A stretch of DNA of 20,723 nt from a virus: the IMG/VR virus record IMGVR_UViG_3300034279_001641, positions 1 to 20,723 of that record. One strand, 5' to 3'. The translations under genes and the position numbers were made by a program. The notes under the pieces were generated by a model, which was not told where the DNA came from, did not search any database, and saw only the letters and a program-made list of their open reading frames with translations. This document shows, in pieces, positions 5,460-12,138 of this stretch. Positions within the stretch are counted from its first letter, which is position 1. Every line of letters starts with the position of its first letter.

Positions 5460-5777
5460 ATGATTGCTACTAAAATTATTTGGCCTGTTAAATATAACTG
5501 GCCACAGGCGGCCGAACTTGGTGAAGAATATACGGTAAAAATGGAAGGGCTGCCAGATGTGGCAAAAAATATTGCTCCAGACTTCGACAGCAAGTTAACA
5601 CTTTTTATAGAAAACAACGACGGTCGTAGGACATCCTATAGAACGTGGCCTACTGAGGAATCAGCTCAACTCTGGATCGATTACATGGTGGCTAATTTTG
5701 ATGGCATTTTGGCTACAATAGTTAATCAAATTGAAGTTCCAGAAAATTCTGTAGATTGGACGTCTCCGAACGCTTGA
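5460..5777 (+). CDS. Hypothetical 105-residue protein
   Basis: A small acidic protein with many aromatic residues (IIWPVKYNWPQAAELGEEY near the start, YRTWPTEESAQLWIDYM near 60-76). There is no membrane segment. AGGAG 8 bases before the ATG fixes the start. It is preceded by its own terminator and late-type promoter, so it may be expressed later than its neighbours. Family not recognised. Confidence 0.72.
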   Translation: MIATKIIWPVKYNWPQAAELGEEYTVKMEGLPDVAKNIAPDFDSKLTLFIENNDGRRTSYRTWPTEESAQLWIDYMVANFDGILATIVNQIEVPENSVDWTSPNA

Positions 5778-5824
5778 TCATTAAAGAAGATTGCGATATA
5801 TTAGGTATATCAACAAACACTGCA

Positions 5825-6112
5825 ATGAGTAACGAACTAGCAAAATTTATCAATTCGCAACGCAGGCTCAGAGAGCAATCTGCTATAGCAAAACAACGCA
5901 AAATTGCCAAAGCTCACGGTTTCCCCACAGGGCCTGAACATCGCCTGGCCAAGATACATGCCACCACATGCGGTGATTCCAACTGTGCAATGTGTGGCAA
6001 TCCTCGAAAGTTTTTCGGGGAGAAAACCATTCAGGAACAGAGATTGTTCCAGGATACAGAAAAAACTTCAGATCGACACAGCAACGGTATTACACCAAAG
6101 GACCTAGAATGA
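5825..6112 (+). CDS. Small Cys-rich protein with a CGNPRK-type motif
   Basis: The 95-residue protein has a basic helical N-terminus (residues 1-30). It then has a compact motif with three cysteines, C49, C54 and C57, in 'TTCGDSNCAMCGNPRK', followed by 'GEKTIQEQRLF'. This Cys cluster plus NPRK looks like a small metal-binding knuckle, a pattern I associate with uncharacterised phage proteins. The frame can be extended to a TTG at 5756, but that extension overlaps the C-terminus of the previous gene, so I use the ATG at 5825. There is no clear ribosome site. The stop overlaps the next start (ATGA). Confidence 0.65.
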   Translation: MSNELAKFINSQRRLREQSAIAKQRKIAKAHGFPTGPEHRLAKIHATTCGDSNCAMCGNPRKFFGEKTIQEQRLFQDTEKTSDRHSNGITPKDLE

Positions 6113-6378
6113 GAGCACCCAAAGATCCCGCAGCCGGACTCAGCAACGAGGCCGCAGTAGAAGCAATTGGTAATCGTTACGACCTAGTGCTGGTAGCGGC
6201 ACGCCGAGTACGAGAACTACACCGAGGTGATGCCATTCGAATTGAAGAAAATCGACATGGTGCTACAGTAACCGCACTTTTGGAAATTGAACAAGGCAAA
6301 GTGGGCTTGGACTACTTGTTAAAAGAGTCCAATGTGGAGATCAAACGTCAACATCGGGCCACTAGAACATTTAGTTGA
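6109..6378 (+). CDS. rpoZ: RNA polymerase omega subunit homologue (RpoZ-like)
   Basis: The 89-residue product carries the core of bacterial omega. IGNRYDLVLVAARRVREL at residues 20-37 matches the E. coli segment IGNRFDLVLVAARRARQM in most positions. 'EENRHGATVTALLEIEQGKVG' spans about 46-66 and aligns with the second conserved block of omega. Omega binds the C-terminal part of the beta-prime subunit, helps RNA polymerase assemble and takes part in ppGpp binding at the omega/beta-prime interface. The N-terminal MRAPKDPAAGLSNE and the C-terminal tail (from about 70) differ from the host type. The start overlaps the upstream stop (ATGA), so translation is probably coupled. The next promoter overlaps its 3' end. 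Whether it replaces or alters host omega is unknown. Confidence 0.88.
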   Translation: MRAPKDPAAGLSNEAAVEAIGNRYDLVLVAARRVRELHRGDAIRIEENRHGATVTALLEIEQGKVGLDYLLKESNVEIKRQHRATRTFS

Positions 6379-6404
6379 CCAATAAATCCCGGGCGTGTTA
6401 TAAT
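6375..6404 (+). promoter_or_regulatory. Sigma70-type promoter for the phosphatase operon
   Basis: TTGACC (6375-6380), 18 nt, TATAAT (6399-6404), with TG one base before the -10 box (extended -10). The -35 box overlaps the stop codon of rpoZ. The leader ACTACATTAGGAG carries a good ribosome site for the ATG at 6424. Confidence 0.85.
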
Positions 6405-6423
6405 ACTACATTAGGAGAACAAC

Positions 6424-6897
6424 ATGCCCTGGATTGAAAACGTCGCGGCCGCCGACATCCCTTTGCGGTTCCATCACGAAGCTGGCCCAAACAGCATGCT
6501 GATTCAGATCATGGATCCATGTCCCACATGGTGGCCCACTCCTGCTCATGAGTTCCGAGAGATTCACAAGTTTGAATTCATGGACGTGGAGCGTGATGAC
6601 AAGTGGCCCAATGAAGTCAAGATTACCCAAACTCAAGCTGAAGAAATTGTTCGCTTGTTACAACATGCACTAGACAATCGCATGAACGTGGTTGTGCATT
6701 GCATGGCTGGTTTGTGCAGATCAGGTGCTGTAACTGAAGTTGGTGTGATGATGGGATTTGATGACACCAAACGTTTTCGCAGTCCCAATCTACTAGTTAA
6801 GCACAGCCTAATGAAGGTACTGGGCTGGACTTACGATGAAAACGAAAAGCCCAACGTGGACGACTGGCGTACATTTAAACTAGGATGGGAACAATAA
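6424..6897 (+). CDS. Tyrosine/dual-specificity phosphatase-fold protein
   Basis: The 157-residue product has the P-loop phosphatase signature HCMAGLCRSG, which fits HC(X5)R with the nucleophile C93 and R99. Enzymes of this fold remove phosphate from phosphotyrosine, phosphoserine/threonine or small phosphate esters through a cysteinyl-phosphate intermediate. A general-acid Asp is probably D54, D58 or D59 in 'FMDVERDDKWP'. AGGAG precedes the ATG by 6 bases. The gene begins a unit with the kinase-like gene (TAATG overlap), so a phosphatase and a kinase-like protein are translationally linked. Whether the substrate is protein or nucleic acid cannot be told. Confidence 0.83.
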   Translation: MPWIENVAAADIPLRFHHEAGPNSMLIQIMDPCPTWWPTPAHEFREIHKFEFMDVERDDKWPNEVKITQTQAEEIVRLLQHALDNRMNVVVHCMAGLCRSGAVTEVGVMMGFDDTKRFRSPNLLVKHSLMKVLGWTYDENEKPNVDDWRTFKLGWEQ

Positions 6898-7361
6898 TGC
6901 CGACTGTGTATGTGTTAGTAGGTGTGCCAGGATCAGGTAAAAGTACCTGGATCAAGAATCAAGATTGGACTCAAAATTGTGCAATAGTAAGCACTGATGC
7001 GTTCGTGGAACAAGAAGCACAACGTCAAGGCAAGACCTACAACGAAGTGTTCAACGACTACATGCCTACTGCTGTGGAGCTGATGGCAGATCAAGTGGTT
7101 GCTGCCAGAGAAGCAGGACAGGACATTATTTGGGACCAAACCAGTACTACTGTAGCCAGCCGTCGAAAGAAGTTCAACATGCTGCCTAACTATCATGCTG
7201 TGGCTGTGGTGTTCTACACTCCTTCTCATACGGAACTGGAGCGTAGGCTCGCCAGCCGTCCAGGCAAGAACATTCCCTGGAATGTAATGCAGGGCATGAT
7301 ATCCAGCTTGAAGTTACCTACTGAAGAAGAAGGCTTTGACGAAATCTGGTACGCAGATTAA
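6897..7361 (+). CDS. Polynucleotide kinase-like P-loop ATPase
   Basis: The 154-residue protein starts with Walker A GVPGSGKST (residues 9-17), then VSTDAF with D34, a likely catalytic acid as in T4 Pnk-type kinases, 'IIWDQTSTTVASRRKK' near 78-92 and a lid-like arginine stretch (ERRLASRPGK). This is the AAA_33 / polynucleotide-kinase kinase-domain layout, without the C-terminal phosphatase domain of T4 Pnk. Such enzymes phosphorylate 5'-OH ends of RNA or DNA. In T4, Pnk repairs tRNA cut by a host anticodon nuclease; that role here is conjecture, and no RNA ligase is visible in the window. The ATG at 6897 overlaps the upstream stop; an in-frame ATG four codons earlier is an alternative. Confidence 0.82.
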   Translation: MPTVYVLVGVPGSGKSTWIKNQDWTQNCAIVSTDAFVEQEAQRQGKTYNEVFNDYMPTAVELMADQVVAAREAGQDIIWDQTSTTVASRRKKFNMLPNYHAVAVVFYTPSHTELERRLASRPGKNIPWNVMQGMISSLKLPTEEEGFDEIWYAD

Positions 7362-7384
7362 CTGTTGTGGCAGTGCAACATACC

Positions 7385-7410
7385 AAAGCCCAGTTTGACT
7401 GGGCTTTCTT
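7385..7410 (+). terminator. Rho-independent terminator with a promoter -35 box in its loop
   Basis: AAAGCCCAG (7385-7393), loop TTTGA, CTGGGCTTT (7399-7407): a perfect 9-bp stem followed by CTTTT. It ends the phosphatase-kinase unit. The loop and the first stem base carry TTGACT of the next promoter. Confidence 0.8.
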
Positions 7411-7423
7411 TTGAGTGTATAAT
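7395..7423 (+). promoter_or_regulatory. Sigma70-type promoter nested in the terminator
   Basis: TTGACT (7395-7400), 17 nt, TATAAT (7418-7423). The -35 box lies in the terminator hairpin. The expected start, near 7430-7431, coincides with the ATG of the metallophosphoesterase. Confidence 0.75.
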
Positions 7424-7430
7424 AACAATT

Positions 7431-7979
7431 ATGAAAACATATATCACCAGTGACCTGCATTGGGGTCACAAGAACATCATGAACTTTTGCCCTGTGTCGC
7501 GGGCCAGGTTCCGCAATGATGTGGACTACATGAACGAAGCCATGGTCCGAGAATGGAACGACTTGATCGAGCCCCAAGACTTGGTGTACATTCTGGGCGA
7601 TGTGGCATTCTTGCCAGCTCCGAAGGCAGTGGAATACATGCGCCGTTTGAATGGGCGCAAGATCCTGGTGCAAGGCAACCATGATCGCAAGCTACTACAA
7701 GACGCTGGCTTTCGTGGTTGCTTTGAGGAAATTCATCACTACTTGGACATCAACTACAATGGCACCAAGGTTGTGATGCTACACTATCCTATTGCAGAGT
7801 GGGATCAGATGCATCGCGGTGCAGTTCACTTTCATGGTCACTTGCATGGTGGCGAGAGCGGCATGGAACGGTATCGTTGCAGAGACATGGGCATTGATGC
7901 TACTGGGCAGATTGCCATGCTGATGGAAGATGCTATCCGTGACGCCATGCGGGGCGAGATCAAAGGGCATCACAAGTAA
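7431..7979 (+). CDS. Calcineurin-like metallophosphoesterase, possibly leaderless
   Basis: The 182-residue protein has all the metal-binding motifs of the calcineurin-like fold in order: D8 and H10 in TSDLHWGH, GDV with D57, GNHD at 82-85, H118 in LHYP, and GHLHG at 136-140. Such enzymes hydrolyse phosphomono- or diesters with two metal ions. Compact phage members of this type may act on nucleotides or small phosphodiesters; the substrate is not readable. The start is placed at this ATG because the first conserved motif begins 6 residues later. There is no ribosome site, and the TATAAT box ends 7 nt before the ATG, so the mRNA may have no leader. Confidence 0.87.
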   Translation: MKTYITSDLHWGHKNIMNFCPVSRARFRNDVDYMNEAMVREWNDLIEPQDLVYILGDVAFLPAPKAVEYMRRLNGRKILVQGNHDRKLLQDAGFRGCFEEIHHYLDINYNGTKVVMLHYPIAEWDQMHRGAVHFHGHLHGGESGMERYRCRDMGIDATGQIAMLMEDAIRDAMRGEIKGHHK

Positions 7980-8003
7980 TACTTTTGTAGTACTTGATTT
8001 TGG

Positions 8004-8032
8004 TTGACCAAAATTGCCCTTTTTGCTACAAT
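8004..8032 (+). promoter_or_regulatory. Sigma70-type promoter (conserved phage module)
   Basis: TTGACC (8004-8009), 17 nt, TACAAT (8027-8032), with TTTTGC before the -10 box and ATACACAT after it. It is nearly the same as the promoter at 10350. Confidence 0.85.
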
Positions 8033-8059
8033 ATACACATAGACAAAAAGGAGAACGAA

Positions 8060-8203
8060 ATGACAATAGCAGATTTGATAGCACTATTGCAACAATTGCC
8101 ACAAGATGCAGAAGTTTGGCTTTCGCAGAACGGTGGCGAGTATGAAGGCGACATGAGCGGCGATGTTGAAATCACAGAAGGCCGCGTGACATTTTTAGAT
8201 TAA
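8060..8203 (+). CDS. Hypothetical 47-residue protein
   Basis: A short acidic protein starting MTIADLIALLQQLPQDAEVW. Residues 2-14 look like one helix, followed by a beta-strand (AEVWLS) and an acidic beta hairpin. The pattern 'LIALLQQLPQDAEVW' is typical of a small family found in many phages and mobile elements whose function is unknown. AAGGAG lies 6 bases before the ATG. It is first in an operon with the alarmone hydrolase, 10 bases downstream. Confidence 0.7.
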   Translation: MTIADLIALLQQLPQDAEVWLSQNGGEYEGDMSGDVEITEGRVTFLD

Positions 8204-8213
8204 GGAGAGCAAT

Positions 8214-8750
8214 ATGGAAGGGTTCACAATGGAACAAAGCGGCATGGATGTTGTGCGCAAGGCACAGGTCTATGCCCAGGCAGCTCACGCCGCAGTTGGG
8301 CAACGGCGCAAGTACACCGGTGAGCCCTATATCGTTCACCCTGCTGAGGTAGCAAAGATTGTAGCAGGCGTTCCAGGTAGTACTCCCGATATGGTCGCGG
8401 CTGCTTGGTTGCACGATGTTGTGGAAGACACTGGTTGTACATATACCGATGTGCATATGGCTTTTGGTGCTGACATTGCTGCCTTGGTTGGCTGGCTCAC
8501 TGATGTAAGTCAACCGCATGATGGCAATCGTGTTGTTCGCAAGGCCATGGACCGTGAGCACAGTGCCCGGGCGCCAGCCGAAGCACAGACTATCAAGCTC
8601 GCTGACCTTATCAGTAACAGTCGAAGCATCGTGAAGCACGACCCGGCTTTTGCTCGGACTTACCTCGAAGAAAAGCGCATGCTTCTCGCTGTAATGACCA
8701 AGGGCGACCCGGGACTTTACGCAGAAGCTAGCAAGTACGTAGGAGTTTAA
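8214..8750 (+). CDS. Small alarmone hydrolase (MESH1/SpoT-type HD domain)
   Basis: The 178-residue protein matches stand-alone (p)ppGpp 3'-pyrophosphohydrolases. RRKYTGEPYIVHP has H42, WLHDVVEDTG has the HD pair H67-D68 and the ED pair E71-D72, and IKLADLISNS has D131 and N135. These are the residues expected to hold the metal and the nucleotide in MESH1-like enzymes. There is no synthetase domain. Its role would be to remove ppGpp, or to hydrolyse a related nucleotide, during infection; that is inference. AAGGAG 6 bases before the ATG supports this start; a second ATG five codons in is possible. It is cotranscribed with the small genes on both sides. Confidence 0.85.
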   Translation: MEGFTMEQSGMDVVRKAQVYAQAAHAAVGQRRKYTGEPYIVHPAEVAKIVAGVPGSTPDMVAAAWLHDVVEDTGCTYTDVHMAFGADIAALVGWLTDVSQPHDGNRVVRKAMDREHSARAPAEAQTIKLADLISNSRSIVKHDPAFARTYLEEKRMLLAVMTKGDPGLYAEASKYVGV

Positions 8751-8752
8751 AA

Positions 8753-8950
8753 ATGAACCAACGAATTCAAGAGTTAATGAAGCAAGCAGGTACTGATACC
8801 AGCGGCAAGTGGATGGGCACGGAGCATGCAGAAAAACTAGTGGAGTTGGTTGTGGAAGAATGCAACCAGTATGCTCTCAGGAATTGGGAGCATGGCCACC
8901 TGCTAGGACAAGACTTAAAAATATATTTTGGTTTTGGGGCGGATGAATGA
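8753..8950 (+). CDS. Small conserved phage-type protein, 65 residues
   Basis: The product (MNQRIQELMKQAGTDTSGKW at the start, EKLVELVVEECNQYA in the middle, LGQDLKIYFGFGADE at the end) matches a family common in phages: a leading helix, a conserved 'EKLVELVVEEC' helix and a short tail. The function is unknown. The ribosome site AGGAG lies 7 bases before the ATG, and the stop overlaps the next start (ATGA). Confidence 0.75.
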   Translation: MNQRIQELMKQAGTDTSGKWMGTEHAEKLVELVVEECNQYALRNWEHGHLLGQDLKIYFGFGADE

Positions 8951-9123
8951 AAGACGAATCACATCTTCCTGTTGCAGAACAAAGTCTAATATATCGACTT
9001 CGCAAGCGAGCAGAGATTAGACGCAACATCAAAGATCGTAAAAGTGTGCAGGAAGGTGCCGCTGATAGAATTGCCGATTTGTTGGAAGAAGCTGCCAACG
9101 AGATTGAACGTTTATCTAAGTAA
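8947..9123 (+). CDS. Hypothetical 58-residue helical protein
   Basis: The protein is helical and charged, with 'YRLRKRAEIRRNIKDRK' and then 'AADRIADLLEEAANEIERL', a likely coiled coil. It is the last gene of the alarmone hydrolase operon. Its final 12 bases overlap, tail to tail, with the leftward glycosyltransferase-like gene. Translation probably restarts by ATGA coupling. Function unknown. Confidence 0.65.
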   Translation: MKDESHLPVAEQSLIYRLRKRAEIRRNIKDRKSVQEGAADRIADLLEEAANEIERLSK

Positions 9124-10278
9124 AATCTGCTTTACCCTTGCAAGATCAATATTTTGCAAGGGTAATTCTTTTCCATCTACTCTGCCGTTGTTCCACAATC
9201 GAACACATGTTTCAAAGTTATTGACTAATTCGTCCACAATCAGATGCCTAAATCCTGACCACAAGTGGTCAAAGTTGTGTTCTAGTACTGTTTGCATTTC
9301 CTGGTGCATTTCTCGCAAGTCACTATCACTCATGGCACTCAGGCGTTGAGTTTGGTCTACTATGGCCTGCAGTCTTTGATCTGGATCCTGTATGTTGTCG
9401 TAGCTTTCGTCAATCCACTGATCAAACGTTTGGAATCCGTAGCTTTTTAGATAAGCAAGATTACCAGGTGCCGCAGCCAACATAAAGGGACGTTGGGCCA
9501 CAATGGGTTTGAATATTTTTTCTGTGAGATGCAGCTTGTCGTGATAGAACACAGTTTCTGTTACAATGTGCCACAGTCCTGATTTCCACAATTCAAACTC
9601 CTGATGTCCAAAATTAGCACTCAAGCTTCCAGTGCTGGTCTCACAATCTAGAGTCAATGGGTGTTCTAGATGTTGTGCAATCAGCTCACGAGCAGTGTCA
9701 CTGAGTCTAGTGTCAGGGCTGATTAATTCTTGTTGCCAAGTTCCGTATTCAGTATGACCAAGATGCAGACTTACATGTCCGCGATCCAACAACTGTTGAT
9801 CAGCCAAGCGGGCCACAAGGTTTAGTCGATAACTGCGGTCATTGGTATGCAGTCGGTTCAGTGTGATGTAGGGACGAGACCAGTCAATCTGTTGATCAAA
9901 GTACCGACCATCCTGATACCAGTCCAAGGCAGCAAATCCATGAAAAAAATAGTACCAATTTTGGTAGTTGTGTTCCTGACATAGATATTTTTTTGTATGG
10001 CTGATTTCGCTGTTAGCCAAAAGTTGCAACAATTTAGAGGATGTAAATATGGTTAAATTATTAACACTATCAGTATGTATAGGCTCTTGGTCAAAATAAT
10101 AACATGTGTTCTCCATCGATGATTTTTTTCGATATCTGTACTGACTTGTGGAGTATCGTCCTATATAAAAATCTTTCAGATCAACTGATCCAAACTCCTG
10201 AAACATAGCATCTTGCAAATTCAAAGGCTTCAACAGGTGTTGATGCAGAATATAGTAAAAATTTTCAATGGAAAACAT
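9112..10278 (-). CDS. Glycosyltransferase-like protein, leftward
   Basis: This 388-residue protein has a poorly conserved N-terminal half and a C-terminal half with a nucleotide-sugar-binding-like block: 'ETVFYHDKLHLTEKIFKPI' (241-259), then 'RPFMLAAAPGNLAYLKSYGF' (263-282) and 'WIDESYD'. This TEKxxKP plus 'GNLAYL..GF' pattern resembles the C-terminal domain of GT10/fucosyltransferase-like proteins found in aquatic phages. The acceptor is unknown. Together with the epimerase and aminotransferase at the right end it suggests sugar modification. It is one of only two leftward genes. It has no ribosome site but has TGTAAATACTAG just upstream, close to the T4 late consensus, so it is probably a late gene. 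Confidence 0.7.
   Translation of the reverse strand: MFSIENFYYILHQHLLKPLNLQDAMFQEFGSVDLKDFYIGRYSTSQYRYRKKSSMENTCYYFDQEPIHTDSVNNLTIFTSSKLLQLLANSEISHTKKYLCQEHNYQNWYYFFHGFAALDWYQDGRYFDQQIDWSRPYITLNRLHTNDRSYRLNLVARLADQQLLDRGHVSLHLGHTEYGTWQQELISPDTRLSDTARELIAQHLEHPLTLDCETSTGSLSANFGHQEFELWKSGLWHIVTETVFYHDKLHLTEKIFKPIVAQRPFMLAAAPGNLAYLKSYGFQTFDQWIDESYDNIQDPDQRLQAIVDQTQRLSAMSDSDLREMHQEMQTVLEHNFDHLWSGFRHLIVDELVNNFETCVRLWNNGRVDGKELPLQNIDLARVKQILLR
9132..9172 (+). terminator. Perfect 12-bp hairpin terminator inside the opposing gene
   Basis: TTACCCTTGCAA (9132-9143) and TTGCAAGGGTAA (9154-9165) are exact complements with a 10-nt loop, followed by TTCTTTT. It ends the rightward alarmone hydrolase operon, yet lies within codons near the 3' end of the leftward gene. 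Confidence 0.75.
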
Positions 10279-10285
10279 AGTGATC

Positions 10286-10296
10286 TAGTATTTACA
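10286..10296 (-). promoter_or_regulatory. T4-late-like promoter (TGTAAATACTA) for the leftward gene
   Basis: The minus-strand sequence TGTAAATACTAG (box at 10289-10296) matches the T4 late consensus TATAAATACT except at the second base. The box ends 10 nt before the ATG at 10278, so the leader would be only a few bases. Confidence 0.5.
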
Positions 10297-10321
10297 ATTG
10301 TAATACTTGAGTACTACATTT

Positions 10322-10348
10322 AAAACCCTACACTATGTAGGGTTTTTT
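10322..10348. terminator. Perfect 11-bp hairpin with a T tract between divergent units
   Basis: AAAACCCTACA (10322-10332), loop CTA, TGTAGGGTTTT (10336-10346), then TT. It lies between the leftward gene's promoter and the next rightward promoter, and could insulate the two units in both directions. Confidence 0.75.
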
Positions 10349-10349
10349 A

Positions 10350-10378
10350 TTGACTAAAATTGTGCATTTTGCTACAAT
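10350..10378 (+). promoter_or_regulatory. Sigma70-type promoter (conserved phage module)
   Basis: TTGACT (10350-10355), 17 nt, TACAAT (10373-10378), with TTTTGC before and ATACACAT after. It is almost identical to the promoter at 8004. Confidence 0.85.
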
Positions 10379-10408
10379 ATACACATGTCAACAAAACAAG
10401 GACCTGCA

Positions 10409-10588
10409 ATGAGCAAGATGAGCGAGCTAGCAATGGACATCGAGTACCTGTTAAAAGAAGGCAAGAGCTTTGCTGAAATTGCCCGTGAACTGGAAATTCC
10501 AGTCCACTTTGTTGTTGAATCCCAAACTACACTGTCTGCTGACACAGACGGCAACGAGTGTAGTCCTTTTGCAACAATCAACAGTTAA
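10409..10588 (+). CDS. Small helix-turn-helix protein, 59 residues
   Basis: The protein contains a likely helix-turn-helix: 'IEYLLKEGKSFAEIARELE' then 'IPVHFVVES', which fits helix 2, the turn and the recognition helix of small DNA-binding regulators. It may bind DNA as a regulator, but this is prediction only. The start at 10409 is preferred because AAGGA lies 8 bases upstream. An upstream ATG at 10385 is in frame, but it falls within the ATACACAT start of the promoter module. A promoter for MoxR begins just after the stop. Confidence 0.7.
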   Translation: MSKMSELAMDIEYLLKEGKSFAEIARELEIPVHFVVESQTTLSADTDGNECSPFATINS

Positions 10589-10595
10589 AAAATTG

Positions 10596-10624
10596 TTGAC
10601 CAATAAATCCAACACTGTTACAAT
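10596..10624 (+). promoter_or_regulatory. Sigma70-type promoter for the MoxR gene
   Basis: TTGACC (10596-10601), 17 nt, TACAAT (10619-10624), TGn-extended. TTGACCAATAAATCC is the same as at 6375. The leader, about 35 nt long, contains GAAAGG before the ATG at 10666. Confidence 0.85.
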
Positions 10625-10665
10625 AACAGCTTGAACAGTTAATTTCCCACCCCGAAAGGTAATAC

Positions 10666-11751
10666 ATGTCAGATAGTCGCACAGTCACCTCCGCCCAGGC
10701 ACGCAAGAGCCTGCTCAAAGCATTCAGCGTCAAGCGTCCTTTGTTCCTGTGGGGTCCTCCAGGCATTGGCAAGAGTGAATTGGTTGAAGGCATTACTCGA
10801 GATCTTAACGGTCTCATGATTGACCTGCGCCTGGGTCAGATGGAGCCCACAGACATTCGTGGTATCCCGTTCTACAACAAGGACAATGGCAAGATGGATT
10901 GGGCTCCCCCAGTTGAATTGCCCGACGCAGAAACTGCGGCTCAGTATCCTATTGTGGTGCTGTTCTTGGACGAGTTGAACAGTGCCGCACCCTCTGTTCA
11001 AAGTGCCGCTTATCAACTTATTTTGAACCGTCGCATTGGCAAATATGTATTGCCCGACAATGTGGTTATGGTGGCCGCCGGCAACCGTGAAAGCGACAAA
11101 GGTGTCACTTACCGTATGCCTACTCCGCTTGCCAATCGTTTCATTCACCAAGAAATGAAGGTGGACTTTAACTCTTGGCAGACTTGGGCTGTGGAGAACA
11201 AGATCCACAAGGACGTGGTTGGTTATTTGAGCTTTGCCAAGCAGGACTTGTACGACTTTGATGCTAAGTCTGCATCGCGAGCTTTTGCTACTCCACGTAG
11301 TTGGAGCTTTGTGAGTGAGCTGTTGAGTGATGATACTACAGAAGACGACACTATCATGAACCTGATTGCAGGTACTGTAGGCGAAGGTCTTGCTGTGAAG
11401 TTCATGGCTCACCGCAAGATCGCAAGCCGCATGCCCAATCCTGTGGACATCTTGAAGGGCAAGGTGACTGAACTCCAGGTCAAAGAAGTCAGTGCCATGT
11501 ACAGTTTGGTGATCTCCATGTGCTACGAGCTCAAAGGTGCAGTTGAAAACAAGCCTGCAGACAAGGAGTTCCACGAAATGGCCGACAACTTCCTGGGCTA
11601 CATGATGAAGAACTTTGAGACAGAACTGGTTGTTATGGGTGCTCGTATTGCTCTTACCACATACGATCTTCCGTTCCTGCCTACCAAGCTCAAGAACTTT
11701 GATGAGTTCCACAGCCGATACGGCAAGTACATCCTGCAAGCTTCTGCTTGA
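10666..11751 (+). CDS. MoxR-family AAA+ ATPase
   Basis: The 361-residue protein has Walker A GPPGIGKS (30-37), Walker B VVLFLDELN (97-105, D102 and E103), sensor 1 AAGN near 137-140 and a likely arginine finger in PLANRF (R158), followed by a helical lid. MoxR-type ATPases work with VWA-domain partners as chaperones or remodellers of target complexes (RavA-ViaA, NorQ-NorD, CbbQ-CbbO are known pairs). A VWA/metallopeptidase protein is encoded 1.8 kb downstream and is the likely partner. The gene has its own promoter and terminator. What it remodels is unknown. Confidence 0.9.
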   Translation: MSDSRTVTSAQARKSLLKAFSVKRPLFLWGPPGIGKSELVEGITRDLNGLMIDLRLGQMEPTDIRGIPFYNKDNGKMDWAPPVELPDAETAAQYPIVVLFLDELNSAAPSVQSAAYQLILNRRIGKYVLPDNVVMVAAGNRESDKGVTYRMPTPLANRFIHQEMKVDFNSWQTWAVENKIHKDVVGYLSFAKQDLYDFDAKSASRAFATPRSWSFVSELLSDDTTEDDTIMNLIAGTVGEGLAVKFMAHRKIASRMPNPVDILKGKVTELQVKEVSAMYSLVISMCYELKGAVENKPADKEFHEMADNFLGYMMKNFETELVVMGARIALTTYDLPFLPTKLKNFDEFHSRYGKYILQASA

Positions 11752-11761
11752 TAGGTCATCG

Positions 11762-11790
11762 ACAAAAGGGGCTCCGGCCCCTTTTGTTTC
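11762..11790 (+). terminator. Strong rho-independent terminator after MoxR
   Basis: ACAAAAGGGGC (11762-11772), loop TCCG, GCCCCTTTTGT (11777-11787), an 11-bp perfect stem with TTTC after it. It lies 10 bases after the MoxR stop codon. Confidence 0.9.
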
Positions 11791-11796
11791 TATATC

Positions 11797-12138
11797 ATGA
11801 TATACCACGTAACCAAATTGGATTATCGGCATAGCCACAAACATAGTTTTGATTACATGCTGGAATTCTCCAAGAACACACGAGTCGGCACTGGCGTGCT
11901 AGACTTTGATCGTAGTCGACGTTGGATGAACCAGACTTGGGGATGGAGTCAAGATGTTGATACTCGTAGCCGACTGAAATTCCGCAAAGCAGATCCTGCC
12001 AATACAGTAGTCCAGGAAGATGACATCAATACCCATTGGGCTTACTCAGTAGAGTATAAACAGTATCGCATCTACTTAAATAGTGACAAAGAACTAAATT
12101 GGTTTGTATTGGCACACCCACATGAAAGTAACAGTTAA
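11797..12138 (+). CDS. Hypothetical 113-residue protein
   Basis: The protein is aromatic-rich and polar, with a beta-strand-like C-terminus (YKQYRIYLNSDKELNWFVLA). No known motif was seen. It begins 10 bases after the MoxR terminator, with no ribosome site and no clear promoter, so its expression is unexplained; read-through is possible. The pattern 'RIYLNSDKELNWFVLAH' is echoed by 'LDFYSDSAQSWFQLKYL' in the next gene, hinting that the two are diverged paralogues. It overlaps that gene by 17 bases. Confidence 0.65.
   Translation: MIYHVTKLDYRHSHKHSFDYMLEFSKNTRVGTGVLDFDRSRRWMNQTWGWSQDVDTRSRLKFRKADPANTVVQEDDINTHWAYSVEYKQYRIYLNSDKELNWFVLAHPHESNS

Noticed and set aside
10669-11844. A long open frame on the minus strand opposite MoxR (391 codons)
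   Set aside because: Its translation is a His/Val/Gln-rich string without domain features, and the plus strand encodes a complete MoxR with all motifs. It is a shadow of the codon use of the real gene.
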